From Cohnella silvisoli (GTDB lineage: Bacteria > Bacillota > Bacilli > Paenibacillales > Paenibacillaceae): DNA of 64,000 nucleotides. The position numbers and the translations under genes were made by a program. How positions within the stretch are numbered: position 1 is the stretch's first letter; each line of letters starts with the position of its first letter. Under the pieces are notes generated by a model. It had not been told where the DNA came from. It worked only from the letters and a program-made list of their open reading frames with translations, and searched no databases. Location of the stretch: positions 62,001 through 126,000 of the forward strand of contig NZ_JAIOAP010000002.1 of assembly GCF_021190915.1 (NCBI RefSeq). The letters are read 5' to 3'. Of the stretch, positions 53,358 to 62,049 are shown piece after piece.

Positions 53358-53876
53358 TCACTTTGCTTTTACTTCCCATTCGATATGATGCAAATCCGAG
53401 AACGACTTTAATCTTTCACTCATAAGATCCAGCGGATAACGATTCATCAATCGCGAGAACACCCAGTTTGCGCCTTTTACAGATTCCACGATGATATAAC
53501 CCGGTTGCATGGTGATTTTGCGAATTTCGGTCGGGCGTAAGGTTTTGTATCCTGAGAATTTGCGTGTCTCAAGAGTATCGCGAGTAACCGCTAAATAGGG
53601 CCGTCTCATGTAGTAGAACAATCCAAGCACAATATAACAGCCGATCGTGACCCAGAACATCGTCGGATCTTGCATGAAGCTATTCGACCAAGGTTGCGCC
53701 AAAGTGATGTATAACAAAATCAGCATGAACAACAAAATCGGTACGATATAATTTCTTCCTTTGAACCGGTCAACCTGTGGCGCATTGGGACTAATTGATT
53801 TCTTTCCGTCCTTCTTGCGTCGTTTGTTTATTTGTTTTGAATTTTTCAGTACCATTCGTTCCCAAGACCGGGACAT
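53358..53876 (-). CDS. Hypothetical membrane protein, 172 aa
   Basis: A 172-residue protein with a basic N-terminus (KNSKQINKRRKKDGKK), two membrane helices at about residues 45-62 and 80-97, and a C-terminal domain resembling a membrane-associated PH-like fold (KTLRPTEIRKITMQPGYIIV, ANWVFSRLMNRYP). I do not recognise the family more exactly. ATG at 53876 has AGGAGGA before it, in place of an upstream frame. Confidence 0.8.
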   Translation of the reverse strand: MSRSWERMVLKNSKQINKRRKKDGKKSISPNAPQVDRFKGRNYIVPILLFMLILLYITLAQPWSNSFMQDPTMFWVTIGCYIVLGLFYYMRRPYLAVTRDTLETRKFSGYKTLRPTEIRKITMQPGYIIVESVKGANWVFSRLMNRYPLDLMSERLKSFSDLHHIEWEVKAK

Positions 53877-53903
53877 GTCGTTCCTCCTCATATTCAACAA
53901 AAA

Positions 53904-54092
53904 TCAATGTTTGATCGTTGGCTCATCCACGATTTCGATACGTTCCAGTTCCTGACGGAAATTTTGCTTGAATATTTCAATATATTGCCGACGGAGAATC
54001 TCACGCTCTGCAAGCTCGTTTTCATTCAAACCTTCGGTTTTATTTTTACGGGAAAGTTCATTTATTCTGCTAAGCAATTTATCCATGTACAT
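53904..54092 (-). CDS. DUF896 (YnzC-like) protein
   Basis: A 62-residue helical protein of the DUF896/UPF0291 family, with INELSRKNKTEGLNENELAE and REILRRQYIEIF matching YnzC of B. subtilis, which belongs to the lexA-yneA-yneB-ynzC SOS locus. Here it follows yneA, without yneB. A GGAGAG site precedes the ATG. Its role in the DNA-damage response is not defined. Confidence 0.88.
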   Translation of the reverse strand: MYMDKLLSRINELSRKNKTEGLNENELAEREILRRQYIEIFKQNFRQELERIEIVDEPTIKH

Positions 54093-54208
54093 TCACTCTC
54101 CTTTCTTTACCTCCTCTACTTTGCCATTTCCGTAGATAGGTTGTCAAGGAGCACAGAACGCAAAAAAAGACCGGAAAACTCCGGTCTGGAAACATTGTCA
54201 CAAATAGG

Positions 54209-54613
54209 TTAGGAAAGAATACGGGCAGGGATAATGATCGTCTGTCCTACCTTAACCTCTGAAGTAGATAAGCCATTACGTTTCAAAATGTAATCGATAG
54301 CCTGGCGCGTATCAATAGCATCCTTCTTGTACGTCTTGGCAAGTTGCCACAGCGTATCTCCGCTATCGATCGAGACAACTAATTCCCCGCTCGAAGCAGG
54401 CGAAACTTCACCTGTCGAAGCGAATGTATGCATAAGCGTTAAGCCGCTGAAGAGGACAAGAAAGGCGAAAAGGAAGAACAAGCTTCTAGCCATCTTCCAG
54501 CTAGACGTAACCGAAGCGCGAGGCTGTGCTGCACGTCCCGACTTAATAGAAGCCGAACGGTTATGTATTGAAGAAGCAGGAGTCGAGCCAGCCGTTACCC
54601 ATGAATGCACCAT
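54209..54613 (-). CDS. yneA: YneA-like LysM cell-division suppressor
   Basis: A 134-residue protein with a 35-residue cytosolic tail, a membrane segment near residues 43-62 (SLFFLFAFLVLFSGLTLM) and a C-terminal LysM domain (SGDTLWQLAKTYKKD, then VGQTIIIPARILS). Its setting divergent from lexA, with LexA boxes in between, and its layout match YneA, which blocks division during SOS. It is longer at the N-terminus than B. subtilis YneA. ATG at 54613 has GGGGTG before it. Confidence 0.9.
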   Translation of the reverse strand: MVHSWVTAGSTPASSIHNRSASIKSGRAAQPRASVTSSWKMARSLFFLFAFLVLFSGLTLMHTFASTGEVSPASSGELVVSIDSGDTLWQLAKTYKKDAIDTRQAIDYILKRNGLSTSEVKVGQTIIIPARILS

Positions 54614-54624
54614 TAAGATCACCC

Positions 54625-54728
54625 CAAACGTTTGTTCTGGTGTTATCGTAACACGAACATATGTTTCAAGTCAACAATTTTCGGAACATTTGTTCTGTAG
54701 AACGAATGTTTGTGCGAACTCGAGTTCT
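54625..54728. promoter_or_regulatory. Five LexA boxes between yneA and lexA
   Basis: GAAC-N4-GTTC-type sites are centred at 54631.5 (AAAC-GTTT-GTTC), 54660.5 (GAAC-ATAT-GTTT), 54689.5 (GAAC-ATTT-GTTC), 54705.5 (GAAC-GAAT-GTTT) and 54721.5 (GAAC-TCGA-GTTC). Centre spacings are 29, 29, 16 and 16 bases. Confidence 0.9.
54645..54674 (-). promoter_or_regulatory. Promoter of yneA
   Basis: On the minus strand TTGACT (54669-54674) and TACGAT (54645-54650) are 18 bases apart, and the LexA box at 54654-54667 fills the spacer. Confidence 0.6.
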
Positions 54729-54738
54729 GTGTTATAAT
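54710..54738 (+). promoter_or_regulatory. Promoter of lexA
   Basis: TTGTGC (54710-54715) and TATAAT (54733-54738) are 17 bases apart. The perfect palindromic LexA box GAACTCGAGTTC lies entirely in the spacer. Confidence 0.75.
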
Positions 54739-54775
54739 TTGTCATCATGAACTGATACTTAGGGGAGGGCTTGGC

Positions 54776-55399
54776 GTGTCCAAAATGTCCAATCGCCAAA
54801 ATTCCATTTTAGAATTCATCAAAAACGAAGTGCGAGACAAGGGATATCCCCCTTCCGTCCGCGAAATCGGCGAAGCCGTCGGCCTTGCCTCAAGCTCCAC
54901 CGTCCACGGTCACCTTGATCGCTTGGAGAAGAAAGGGTTAATCCGTCGCGACCCGACGAAACCCCGTGCTATTGAAATTCTCGGCGACGATGACGACACC
55001 ATCTACAGCATCTCGTCCGCTATCCGCCAAGTTCCGCTTCTGGGAAAGGTAACGGCTGGCTTACCGATTACCGCTACGGAAAACATCGAAGACTACTACC
55101 CTCTCCCCGTCAACATGGTGGGTGACCAACCCGTATTCATGTTATCCGTTATGGGCGACAGCATGGTTGAAGCCGGGATCCATGATGGAGACTATGTTAT
55201 CGTTCGTCAGCAGCCTACAGCCGTTAACGGAGACATCGTCGTCGCAATGACGGATGAGAATGAGGCAACGGTCAAGACGTTCTATAAGGAACGCGACCAC
55301 ATCAGGCTCCAGCCGGAAAACTCAAGTATGCAACCCATTCGGCTTCCGAACGTTAGCATCCTTGGCAAAGTCATCGGTTTAATCCGCTCTTTCATGTAA
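54776..55399 (+). CDS. lexA: LexA repressor
   Basis: A 207-residue SOS repressor. The winged-helix domain has [20 protein letters not shown] and [14 protein letters not shown]; the autocleavage site is Ala-Gly in VTAGLPIT near residue 92; the catalytic Ser is in MGDSMVEAG and the Lys in EATVKTFYK. Alignment with B. subtilis LexA supports the GTG at 54776 as start, with GGGGAGGG before it. It represses itself and yneA through the five boxes upstream. Confidence 0.96.
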   Translation: MSKMSNRQNSILEFIKNEVRDKGYPPSVREIGEAVGLASSSTVHGHLDRLEKKGLIRRDPTKPRAIEILGDDDDTIYSISSAIRQVPLLGKVTAGLPITATENIEDYYPLPVNMVGDQPVFMLSVMGDSMVEAGIHDGDYVIVRQQPTAVNGDIVVAMTDENEATVKTFYKERDHIRLQPENSSMQPIRLPNVSILGKVIGLIRSFM

Positions 55400-55418
55400 A
55401 TCGTTGTTTTAGTTCAAA

Positions 55419-55458
55419 GAGGCGGCCCGCTCAGACTAATGTCTGAGCGGGCCGCCTC
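55419..55458 (+). terminator. Hairpin after lexA
   Basis: A perfect 18-bp stem GAGGCGGCCCGCTCAGAC (55419-55436) with loop TAAT. The tail has few T, so it may be a protecting 3' hairpin or a terminator. Confidence 0.7.
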
Positions 55459-55514
55459 CTCGTTCTACAAGGAAATTGGAGTGAACACCTGCTTCCTGAC
55501 GGTAACCCCTTCTG

Positions 55515-55702
55515 CACAGGAATTAATCGAATATTTCGAGCAACTACCTCCCGTTGACCCCTTCAACACAGGAATTGATCGAATTTTTCGAACAACTACC
55601 TCCCGATGACCCCTGATGCACAGGAATTAATCGAATTTTTCGAGCAACTCACTCCCGTTGACCCCACTAAACAGGAATGATCGAATTTTTCGTGTAACTC
55701 CT
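55515..55702. repeat. Tandem repeat, period 52 bases, 3.7 copies
   Basis: Units begin CACAGG or AACAGG at 55515, 55567, 55619 and 55670. Each holds a GGAATTAATCGAA-like block, a near-palindrome TCGAATTTTTCGA, GCAACTACCTCCC and GACCCC. The last is truncated. It occupies the lexA-glnA gap; no frame or ribosome site runs through it. Confidence 0.85.
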
Positions 55703-55750
55703 TGCAGAATACACCACATCACATAAATTTACTTACCTACCTAACAAGAA

Positions 55751-55796
55751 AAAACCGACCCAGTGCCGCCGTAAAAGCGGACAAAGAATCGGTTTT
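55751..55796 (-). terminator. Terminator of glnA
   Basis: On the minus strand AAAACCGA and TCGGTTTT pair around an inner CCGC/GCGG hairpin, and TTTTTTCTT follows. Confidence 0.8.
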
Positions 55797-55822
55797 GAGT
55801 GATTCGATAGTATGGACTAGCT

Positions 55823-57157
55823 TTAATACATAGTCAAGTACTGATCGCGTTCCCATTGGTGAACTTGGGTGCGGTACATATCCCACTCGATTTCTTTAAG
55901 CTCGTAGAAGTGGCTTAAAGCATGATCGCCAAGAACGTCGCAAATGACGTCATCGCGCAACAACTCCGAAATAGCTTCCTTGAGATTGATCGGCAAGCTT
56001 GGGATTCCCGCGTCTTGACGTTCTTCCTCGCTCATAACGTAAATATTGCGATCAACCGGCGCTGGTATGGACAACTTGTTAGCGATACCGTCCAAGCCGG
56101 CTTTCAGCATGACTGCAAGCGCCAGATAAGGATTAGCCGCCGGGTCCGGATTACGAACCTCTATGCGAGTGCTAAGACCGCGAGAAGCCGGGATCCGAAT
56201 CATCGGACTGCGGTTGCTTGCGGACCAAGCCACATAAACAGGGGCTTCGTATCCGGGAACGAGACGCTTATAGGAATTGACCGTAGGGTTCGTAATAGCT
56301 GCGATTCCGCGAGCATGCTTCAGAACGCCTGCCATGTAATGCCGAGCGACATTGCTGAGTCCTATCTTGTCATTGTTATCGAAGAACGCATTCTCGTTGC
56401 CCCGGAACAACGACTGGTGACAGTGCATACCGGAACCGTTCATTCCGAACAATGGCTTCGGCATGAACGTAGCATGTAAGCCATGCTGACGGGCGATCGT
56501 CTTAACGACTAGCTTAAACGTCTGAATTTGGTCAGCCGCTTTAATGGCAGGCGCGTATTTAAAGTCGATCTCATGTTGACCTGGCGCGACTTCGTGGTGA
56601 GAAGCTTCGATCTCGAAGCCCATCTCTTCCAGCATCAAAACGATATCGCGACGGCAGTTTTCACCTAAATCCGTAGGAGCCAGATCGAAGTAACCGCCCT
56701 GATCGTTAAGCTCCATCGTAGGGTTGCCTTTATCATCGGTTTGGAAAAGGAAAAATTCCGGCTCCGGTCCAACGTTCATCGTGGAGAAACCCATTTCTTC
56801 GGCTTCTTGCAACGTCCGCTTCAAGATTCCGCGAGGATCGCCAGCGAATGGCGTGCCATCCGGCATGTAAATGTCGCAGATGAGTCGGGCGACTCTATTT
56901 TCCGTAACCCAAGGGAATACGACCCAAGTACTCAGATCCGGGTACAAATACATATCCGATTCTTCGATCCGCACATAACCTTCGATTGAAGAGCCGTCGA
57001 ACATCATTTTATTGTCCAACGCTTTTTCCAATTGGCTTACGGGAATTTCGACATTTTTAATCGAACCAAGCAAATCGGTAAACTGCAATCGGATGAAACG
57101 AACATTCTGTTCTTTAGCAATCCGGGTAATATCTTCGCGAGTATAGTTCAAGTTCAT
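55823..57157 (-). CDS. glnA: Glutamine synthetase type I
   Basis: A 444-residue GSI-alpha glutamine synthetase, making glutamine from glutamate, ammonia and [13 protein letters not shown] near residue 54, metal/glutamate site [40 protein letters not shown] and [15 protein letters not shown] are intact. It lacks the adenylylation region of GSI-beta. CTAGGAGG precedes the ATG. Downstream of glnR as in B. subtilis; feedback-inhibited GlnA there also controls GlnR. Confidence 0.97.
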   Translation of the reverse strand: MNLNYTREDITRIAKEQNVRFIRLQFTDLLGSIKNVEIPVSQLEKALDNKMMFDGSSIEGYVRIEESDMYLYPDLSTWVVFPWVTENRVARLICDIYMPDGTPFAGDPRGILKRTLQEAEEMGFSTMNVGPEPEFFLFQTDDKGNPTMELNDQGGYFDLAPTDLGENCRRDIVLMLEEMGFEIEASHHEVAPGQHEIDFKYAPAIKAADQIQTFKLVVKTIARQHGLHATFMPKPLFGMNGSGMHCHQSLFRGNENAFFDNNDKIGLSNVARHYMAGVLKHARGIAAITNPTVNSYKRLVPGYEAPVYVAWSASNRSPMIRIPASRGLSTRIEVRNPDPAANPYLALAVMLKAGLDGIANKLSIPAPVDRNIYVMSEEERQDAGIPSLPINLKEAISELLRDDVICDVLGDHALSHFYELKEIEWDMYRTQVHQWERDQYLTMY

Positions 57158-57187
57158 GACAGCCTCCTAGAATGCTTCATTATTGTC

Positions 57188-57601
57188 TTATTTGTTCTTG
57201 AAGAAACGAGAAAGCTCACCTTGGATGAGGGATACTTGACCTGGCCGCTTGCCGGTCATCAGCTGCTGCTTAAGCATCCTGTGAAGCTGGGAATCGGTCA
57301 TCTCCCGACGTTTCACTTCGGACATTTCGTTGATAATCGTCCCATCGTTCTCGTCTTGTCCTACCGGATTCATAACCTGCTTAATTCCGGCAATATTTAC
57401 GCCCTTCTCGATCAATGATTTGATTTCCATCAAACGCTCAACGTCATTAAAGGAAAACAAGCGTTGGTTGCCGTCTGTGCGAGCAGGCTGAATCAGTTCA
57501 TGCTGTTCATAATAGCGGATTTGGCGGGCGGTCAGGTCGGTCAGCTTCATTACGATGCCGATCGGAAACAACGCCATATTCCTGCGAATCTCGTCGCCCA
57601 T
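57188..57601 (-). CDS. glnR: GlnR nitrogen repressor (MerR family)
   Basis: A 137-residue MerR-family repressor of nitrogen genes. LTDLTARQIRYYEQHELI is the winged-helix and RIL segment QRLFSFNDVERLMEI follows; MNPVGQ is the start of the C-terminal region. N-terminus MGDEIRRNMALFPIGIVMKL matches GlnR of B. subtilis, so ATG at 57601 is chosen over an open TTG upstream. It should repress glnRA in nitrogen excess, aided by GlnA. Confidence 0.95.
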   Translation of the reverse strand: MGDEIRRNMALFPIGIVMKLTDLTARQIRYYEQHELIQPARTDGNQRLFSFNDVERLMEIKSLIEKGVNIAGIKQVMNPVGQDENDGTIINEMSEVKRREMTDSQLHRMLKQQLMTGKRPGQVSLIQGELSRFFKNK

Positions 57602-57648
57602 GTCATACCAACCTTCCAACTTAACTTGTTGTTATTGAAATCATATAC

Positions 57649-57701
57649 ATTGTACCCTCGCAGCAAAAACATGTCAAGGAATGTAAGGTTTTTATGTAAG
57701 G
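57649..57701 (-). promoter_or_regulatory. glnRA promoter with upstream direct repeats
   Basis: On the minus strand TTGACA (57672-57677) and TACAAT (57649-57654) are 17 bases apart. Just upstream, direct repeats of ATGTAAGG at about 57681-57701 are candidate GlnR/TnrA half sites; a full TGTNAN7TNACA dyad is not seen. Confidence 0.6.
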
Positions 57702-57717
57702 TTTATGGAGGCGAAAC

Positions 57718-58986
57718 TCACAGATATCCGCGTTTCCGAAACTCTATTAACGCTTGTTTAACGGCATACTTCACATGAGCGTAAGTCAGCCCTCCCTGCA
57801 TGTAAGCAATGTAGGGTTCACGAACCGGAGCGTCGGCCGACAATTCCAAGCTGCCGCCTTGAATAAACGTTCCGGCCGCCATAATAACGGGATGCTCATA
57901 ACCAGGCATGTCCCATGGCTCCGGCACGACATGGGCATCCACCGCGGCTGCCTTCTGGATAGATTGCACGAAATGGATCAAGGGCTCCGCCCCGGTGAAC
58001 CGGATCGCTTGTATGAGATCGGTTCTAGGTCCGTTCCAGCTCGGATGTGTTTCGAAGCCGAGCTTTGCGAACACGGACGCCGCGAAGACGCTCCCTTTGA
58101 CTGCCTGTCCGACAAGCAGCGGCGCTAGAAATAAGCCTTGATAGATGGAACGCGTCGTTCCCAGCATGGCGCCGACTTCCCCGCCGATGCCCGGCGCAGT
58201 CATGCGGAAAGCCGCAAGCTCTACTAGCTTACTTTTACCGGCGATATAACCTCCGCTAGTTGCAAGGCCTCCACCGGGATTTTTGATCAAAGATCCCGCG
58301 ATTAGATCGACGCCAACCTCCGTCGGCTCCCGATATTCCGTAAATTCGCCATAACAATTGTCCACGAACACGATTCCGTTAGGTTTCATCGCTTTTAAGC
58401 GAGGAACCATGTCCCCAATTTGATCCACGGTGAACGAAGGTCTCCAGTCGTACCCTCTCGAGCGCTGAATCGCGAAAACCTTCGTGCGTTCCGTCACCGC
58501 CGCCGCTACGCCATCCCAATCCACATTGCCGTCCGCAAGCAGCGGAACGATTTTCGTATGGACGCCCCAATCCGCCAACGAACCCTGCCCATCCCCCGGT
58601 TTGCCAATCACTTTATGTAACGTATCGTACGGTTTGCCGGTTACGAACAGAAGCTCGTCGCCCGGGCGCAAGCATCCGAATAAAGCGGCTGATATCGTAT
58701 GTGTACCCGAAACCAGGTGCGGCCTAACAATGGCTGCCTCTGCGCCGAACACATCCGCGTATACTAAGTCCAATACTTCTCTTCCACGGTCGTTATATCC
58801 GTAACCCGTCGACGCGGCGAAGTGAAAATCGCTGACCTTATGCTTCTGAAAAGCTTGTATGACCTTCCATTGATTCCGTTCTACGATTCGGTCGATTAAG
58901 CGAAATTGCTGCGAAACCTGTTCCTCCGCCTCTTCCGACCATCGTTCCCATTGCTCCTCAAACTCCGTCATTTCAGTTGCCTGCAT
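57718..58986 (-). CDS. PLP-dependent methionine gamma-lyase family protein (YnbB)
   Basis: A 422-residue fold-type I PLP enzyme of the aluminium-resistance/YnbB family. The Schiff-base Lys is in GSLIKNPGGG near residue 233, phosphate-binding HLVSGTHTISAALFG near residue 90, and FVDNCYGEF gives the Asp. The reaction of this group is not established; the fold is shared with cystathionine and methionine lyases. It is two genes upstream of glnA (minus-strand order hflX, ynbB, glnR). A GGGGAGAA site precedes the ATG. Confidence 0.9.
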   Translation of the reverse strand: MQATEMTEFEEQWERWSEEAEEQVSQQFRLIDRIVERNQWKVIQAFQKHKVSDFHFAASTGYGYNDRGREVLDLVYADVFGAEAAIVRPHLVSGTHTISAALFGCLRPGDELLFVTGKPYDTLHKVIGKPGDGQGSLADWGVHTKIVPLLADGNVDWDGVAAAVTERTKVFAIQRSRGYDWRPSFTVDQIGDMVPRLKAMKPNGIVFVDNCYGEFTEYREPTEVGVDLIAGSLIKNPGGGLATSGGYIAGKSKLVELAAFRMTAPGIGGEVGAMLGTTRSIYQGLFLAPLLVGQAVKGSVFAASVFAKLGFETHPSWNGPRTDLIQAIRFTGAEPLIHFVQSIQKAAAVDAHVVPEPWDMPGYEHPVIMAAGTFIQGGSLELSADAPVREPYIAYMQGGLTYAHVKYAVKQALIEFRKRGYL

Positions 58987-59012
58987 GCTGTTCTCCCCAT
59001 TGCGATAAAAAT

Positions 59013-60302
59013 TTACTCCGTCACGCGGAAATCTTCCAATGAGCGCCCATTTTTGGCCATATCGGCTGCATTCAGTCTGACGGTCAGAAGGAGCCAGTCA
59101 TCCTCAGTCTCCTGCTCGGTCACTTCGCCGACGCGATAAGCTAATGCTGCCAAATCGCCACGGGATGCCGGAATGCGAAACTGCGCGACATCGCCGAGTA
59201 TTCTGTCTTCGATAGCTTCGCGCAAACGTTCCATGTCTCGTTCGACGAATGAATTCACTCTGATCGTATCCGATCCGCCGGATAGCATAGATAAGGCTGA
59301 CGCTGAGCTTAGATCGATTTTATTGTATACGATTAACGTTGGCTTGCCGCCTGCTCCAAGCTCTTGAAGCACCTCTTCAACGACTTTCTGCTGTCTCTCC
59401 CGCATCGGCGACGAGGTGTCGACGACATGCAGCAACAGATCCGCTTCGCCCGCTTCCTCTAACGTAGCTCGGAACGCGGCAACCAAATCATGCGGAAGGT
59501 TCTGGATGAAGCCTACCGTATCCGTCAAAATAATTTCCTTGCCGCTTGGCAAAATCAAATTACGCGACGTCGGATCCAATGTAGCGAACAGCTTGTCCTC
59601 CGCCAGCACGTCCGCCGCGGTTAGTTGCCGGAGCAGCGTAGACTTGCCGGCGTTCGTATAACCGACAAGCGCAACCTGCACGGCGCCGGCTTTACGCCGG
59701 CGTTCGCGATGCAGATTGCGGTGAGCCGTAACCGTGTCCAATTGACGCTTGAGCTCCGAGATCCGGTCGCGAATGTGGCGACGATCCGTCTCCAGCTTCG
59801 TTTCGCCTGGACCTCGCGTCCCGATGCCGCCGCCGAGACGCGACAAATTTTTCCCATGACCGGACAACCTCGGCAGCAAATAAGATAGCTGGGCCAATTC
59901 CACCTGCAGTATGCCTTCGCGGGTTTTGGCGCGGCCGGCGAAAATATCCAAAATAAGCTGCGTCCTATCGATGATTTTCATATCCAACGTTTCTTCGAGA
60001 TTGCGTACTTGCGCGCCGGAGAGCTCCTGATCGAAAATCGCGGTCGTCGCGCCGGTTTCCTCGGCTAATGCGCGAATTTCCTGCGCTTTCCCTTTACCGA
60101 CGAAATACTTCTTATCCGGGACGTCTAGATTTTGCATCAGCGAATCGATCACTTCAACGCCGGCCGTATCCGCCAACGACGCGAGTTCATCCAATGAATG
60201 CTCCGGGTCTGCGCCCGATCGTTTGACTTTATCGGTCACAAGGCTGACCAGCAACGCTTTCTCCCGTTCTCCGGCCCCTGTTTCGTATGTGCTCTGTCTC
60301 AA
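59013..60302 (-). CDS. hflX: HflX GTPase
   Basis: A 429-residue ribosome-associated GTPase that splits 70S ribosomes under stress. The N-terminal domain has SLMQNLDVPDKKYFVGKGK and the Gly-rich GGGIGTRGPGETKLETDRR; G1 is GYTNAGKST, G3 LTDTVGF and G4 IVYNKIDL. TTG at 60302 has AAAGGTAG before it. It lies 26 bases from both neighbours, spoVK upstream and ynbB downstream, the order found in B. subtilis. Confidence 0.93.
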   Translation of the reverse strand: MRQSTYETGAGEREKALLVSLVTDKVKRSGADPEHSLDELASLADTAGVEVIDSLMQNLDVPDKKYFVGKGKAQEIRALAEETGATTAIFDQELSGAQVRNLEETLDMKIIDRTQLILDIFAGRAKTREGILQVELAQLSYLLPRLSGHGKNLSRLGGGIGTRGPGETKLETDRRHIRDRISELKRQLDTVTAHRNLHRERRRKAGAVQVALVGYTNAGKSTLLRQLTAADVLAEDKLFATLDPTSRNLILPSGKEIILTDTVGFIQNLPHDLVAAFRATLEEAGEADLLLHVVDTSSPMRERQQKVVEEVLQELGAGGKPTLIVYNKIDLSSASALSMLSGGSDTIRVNSFVERDMERLREAIEDRILGDVAQFRIPASRGDLAALAYRVGEVTEQETEDDWLLLTVRLNAADMAKNGRSLEDFRVTE

Positions 60303-60328
60303 TCGACACTACCTTTCTCTACTTCCGC

Positions 60329-61309
60329 TTATAGGCTGCGTATGTCTTCCGGACGAAGCGCCATCAGCTCCTGCCGTCCCGGAGAACTAGTCGGATGCTG
60401 GGAAAGCAAACGAACCGCTTGATAACGAATAGCTCTCTCCAATACATTACGTACATATCTTGCGTTGCTGAAATCGTAAATCGATTCCGCTTTCTCCTGG
60501 GCAAGCAACTGCCGCAGCTTAAACAAAGTTTGCGGAAGCAACGTATAATCCCGTTCCTTCGTCATCCCTTCGGCGATTTGAACGAGTTGATCGACCGTAT
60601 AGTCGGGAAATTCCATCTGGATCGGGAAACGCGAAGGAAGCCCCGGGTTGGTCAGCAGGAAAGTTTCGATTTCAAGCGTATACCCGGCTAATATGAGCAC
60701 GAATTGGTTTTTGTAATCTTCCATCGCCTTCACTAAGGTGTCGATCGCTTCTTTCCCGAAATCCTTTTCCCCGCCGCGCGCCAAGCTGTAAGCTTCGTCT
60801 ACGAACAATACGCCGCCAAGCGATTTCTTGACCAGTTCCCTCGTCTTCTGCGCCGTATGGCCGATATATTCACCGACGAGATCCGCTCGCTCGACCTCTA
60901 CCAGATGCCCCTTGGCAAGCAATCCCATCCCTTGGAACAGCTTTGCAAGCAGCCGGGCCACCGTCGTTTTCCCCGTACCGGGATTCCCTTTAAAAATCAT
61001 ATGATATACATGGGCCTGCGCCTGCAAGCTGGCTTCGCTGCGATACTGCATAATTTGGAGCAGGGCGTAAATTTCGTATACGAGCTCTTTCACATTGTCT
61101 AATCCGACCATCCGGTCCAGTTCCTTCTGCCATTCGATCCAAGGTCCGCTTTGGGGCAATACCCGCGCGCCCCCTACCGGTTCGGTCGTATTCGCGGCAC
61201 CTGCTGCGGAATAATCCGCATTGCGGAGAACAACATTAATTTGCCGGGACGGCCTCTTCTGCGCTGCCGAAGCTTCCCTAACGTCCGATGTGCTCGCTTT
61301 AGCGTTCAT
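60329..61309 (-). CDS. spoVK: Stage V sporulation protein K
   Basis: A 326-residue AAA+ ATPase of the CbbX/SpoVK family, needed for spore maturation. Walker A is GNPGTGKTT near residue 111, Walker B VLFVDEAYSLARGG near residue 150, and the pore-loop and second-region motifs LTNPGLPSRFP and FSNARYVRNVLE follow. The N-terminal 70 residues are poorly conserved. It leads the hflX-ynbB group. GGGGTGAAG precedes the ATG. Confidence 0.92.
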   Translation of the reverse strand: MNAKASTSDVREASAAQKRPSRQINVVLRNADYSAAGAANTTEPVGGARVLPQSGPWIEWQKELDRMVGLDNVKELVYEIYALLQIMQYRSEASLQAQAHVYHMIFKGNPGTGKTTVARLLAKLFQGMGLLAKGHLVEVERADLVGEYIGHTAQKTRELVKKSLGGVLFVDEAYSLARGGEKDFGKEAIDTLVKAMEDYKNQFVLILAGYTLEIETFLLTNPGLPSRFPIQMEFPDYTVDQLVQIAEGMTKERDYTLLPQTLFKLRQLLAQEKAESIYDFSNARYVRNVLERAIRYQAVRLLSQHPTSSPGRQELMALRPEDIRSL

Positions 61310-61383
61310 CGCGCTTCACCCCATATGGCTTGTGTCGACGAATTTGCCGCAATACCAATGTATTCCGTTCGTCCGATCCCTAG

Positions 61384-62049
61384 TCATAGGAACAGTTTCG
61401 TAACCAACCATTTCGTATAAGCCAATACTTCACGGGTTTCATGATAGGACATCTTAAGTACTTTGGAGTCCGTCACGCTAACTTGAACGGGGCTGTATCC
61501 CAGCCTTCTCGCTATATCAGCCGATCTTGAACCATGATAATTATGCGTGATGATCACGGCGGTCTTCCAACCGTTTCGATCCATGATATCCTTGGCAAAA
61601 GACAAGTTTTCGTAAGTGCTCCGAGAGAGCCGGTCCATCACGACAGCCTCATCGGGAACTCCTAGTTCAAGCAAATAATTGCGCATCCCTTCCGCTTCGG
61701 TTAACGTCGCGCCGTTGTTGTCCAAGCCGCCGGTCACGATGAAGTGACTGAACGCTCCGGCGCGGTACAGTTCCAAACCGCGGTCAAGCCGCTCGCGCAA
61801 GCCCGGGCTTGGTTTATTGTCCCACAGCGTAGCGCCCAGCACGATTCCGACGTCGGAATTTTTAAGATTCCCCGACTTAGGGACTCCATTGAAATGCGTA
61901 ATGAGGTAATAAAGCGACGCGCACCAAACCAAGACCGCCAACAAACCGATGCCTGCAAGCCAAGTGAATACCCTAAGCCACTTCGAACGCCTAGTCCGCA
62001 CATATGTAGGCGGAGAGGAAGGAATCCTCCCTTTGGTAATGCCGCTCAT
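61384..62049 (-). CDS. YdcF family membrane protein (DUF218)
   Basis: A 221-residue protein with a membrane segment near residues 26-47 (FTWLAGIGLLAVLVW) and an outer DUF218 domain: GIVLGATLWDNKPSPGL, then LDRGLELYRAG, SRSTYENLSFAKD and HNYHGSRSADIAR. This family (YdcF/SanA) is implicated in envelope permeability, and the activity is unclear. ATG at 62049 shares one base with the stop of the DUF402 gene; AAAGGAA precedes it. Confidence 0.9.
   Translation of the reverse strand: MSGITKGRIPSSPPTYVRTRRSKWLRVFTWLAGIGLLAVLVWCASLYYLITHFNGVPKSGNLKNSDVGIVLGATLWDNKPSPGLRERLDRGLELYRAGAFSHFIVTGGLDNNGATLTEAEGMRNYLLELGVPDEAVVMDRLSRSTYENLSFAKDIMDRNGWKTAVIITHNYHGSRSADIARRLGYSPVQVSVTDSKVLKMSYHETREVLAYTKWLVTKLFL

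Noticed and set aside
55515-55702. CRISPR array
   Set aside because: The units are near-identical over their full length with no unique spacers, and no cas genes are present.
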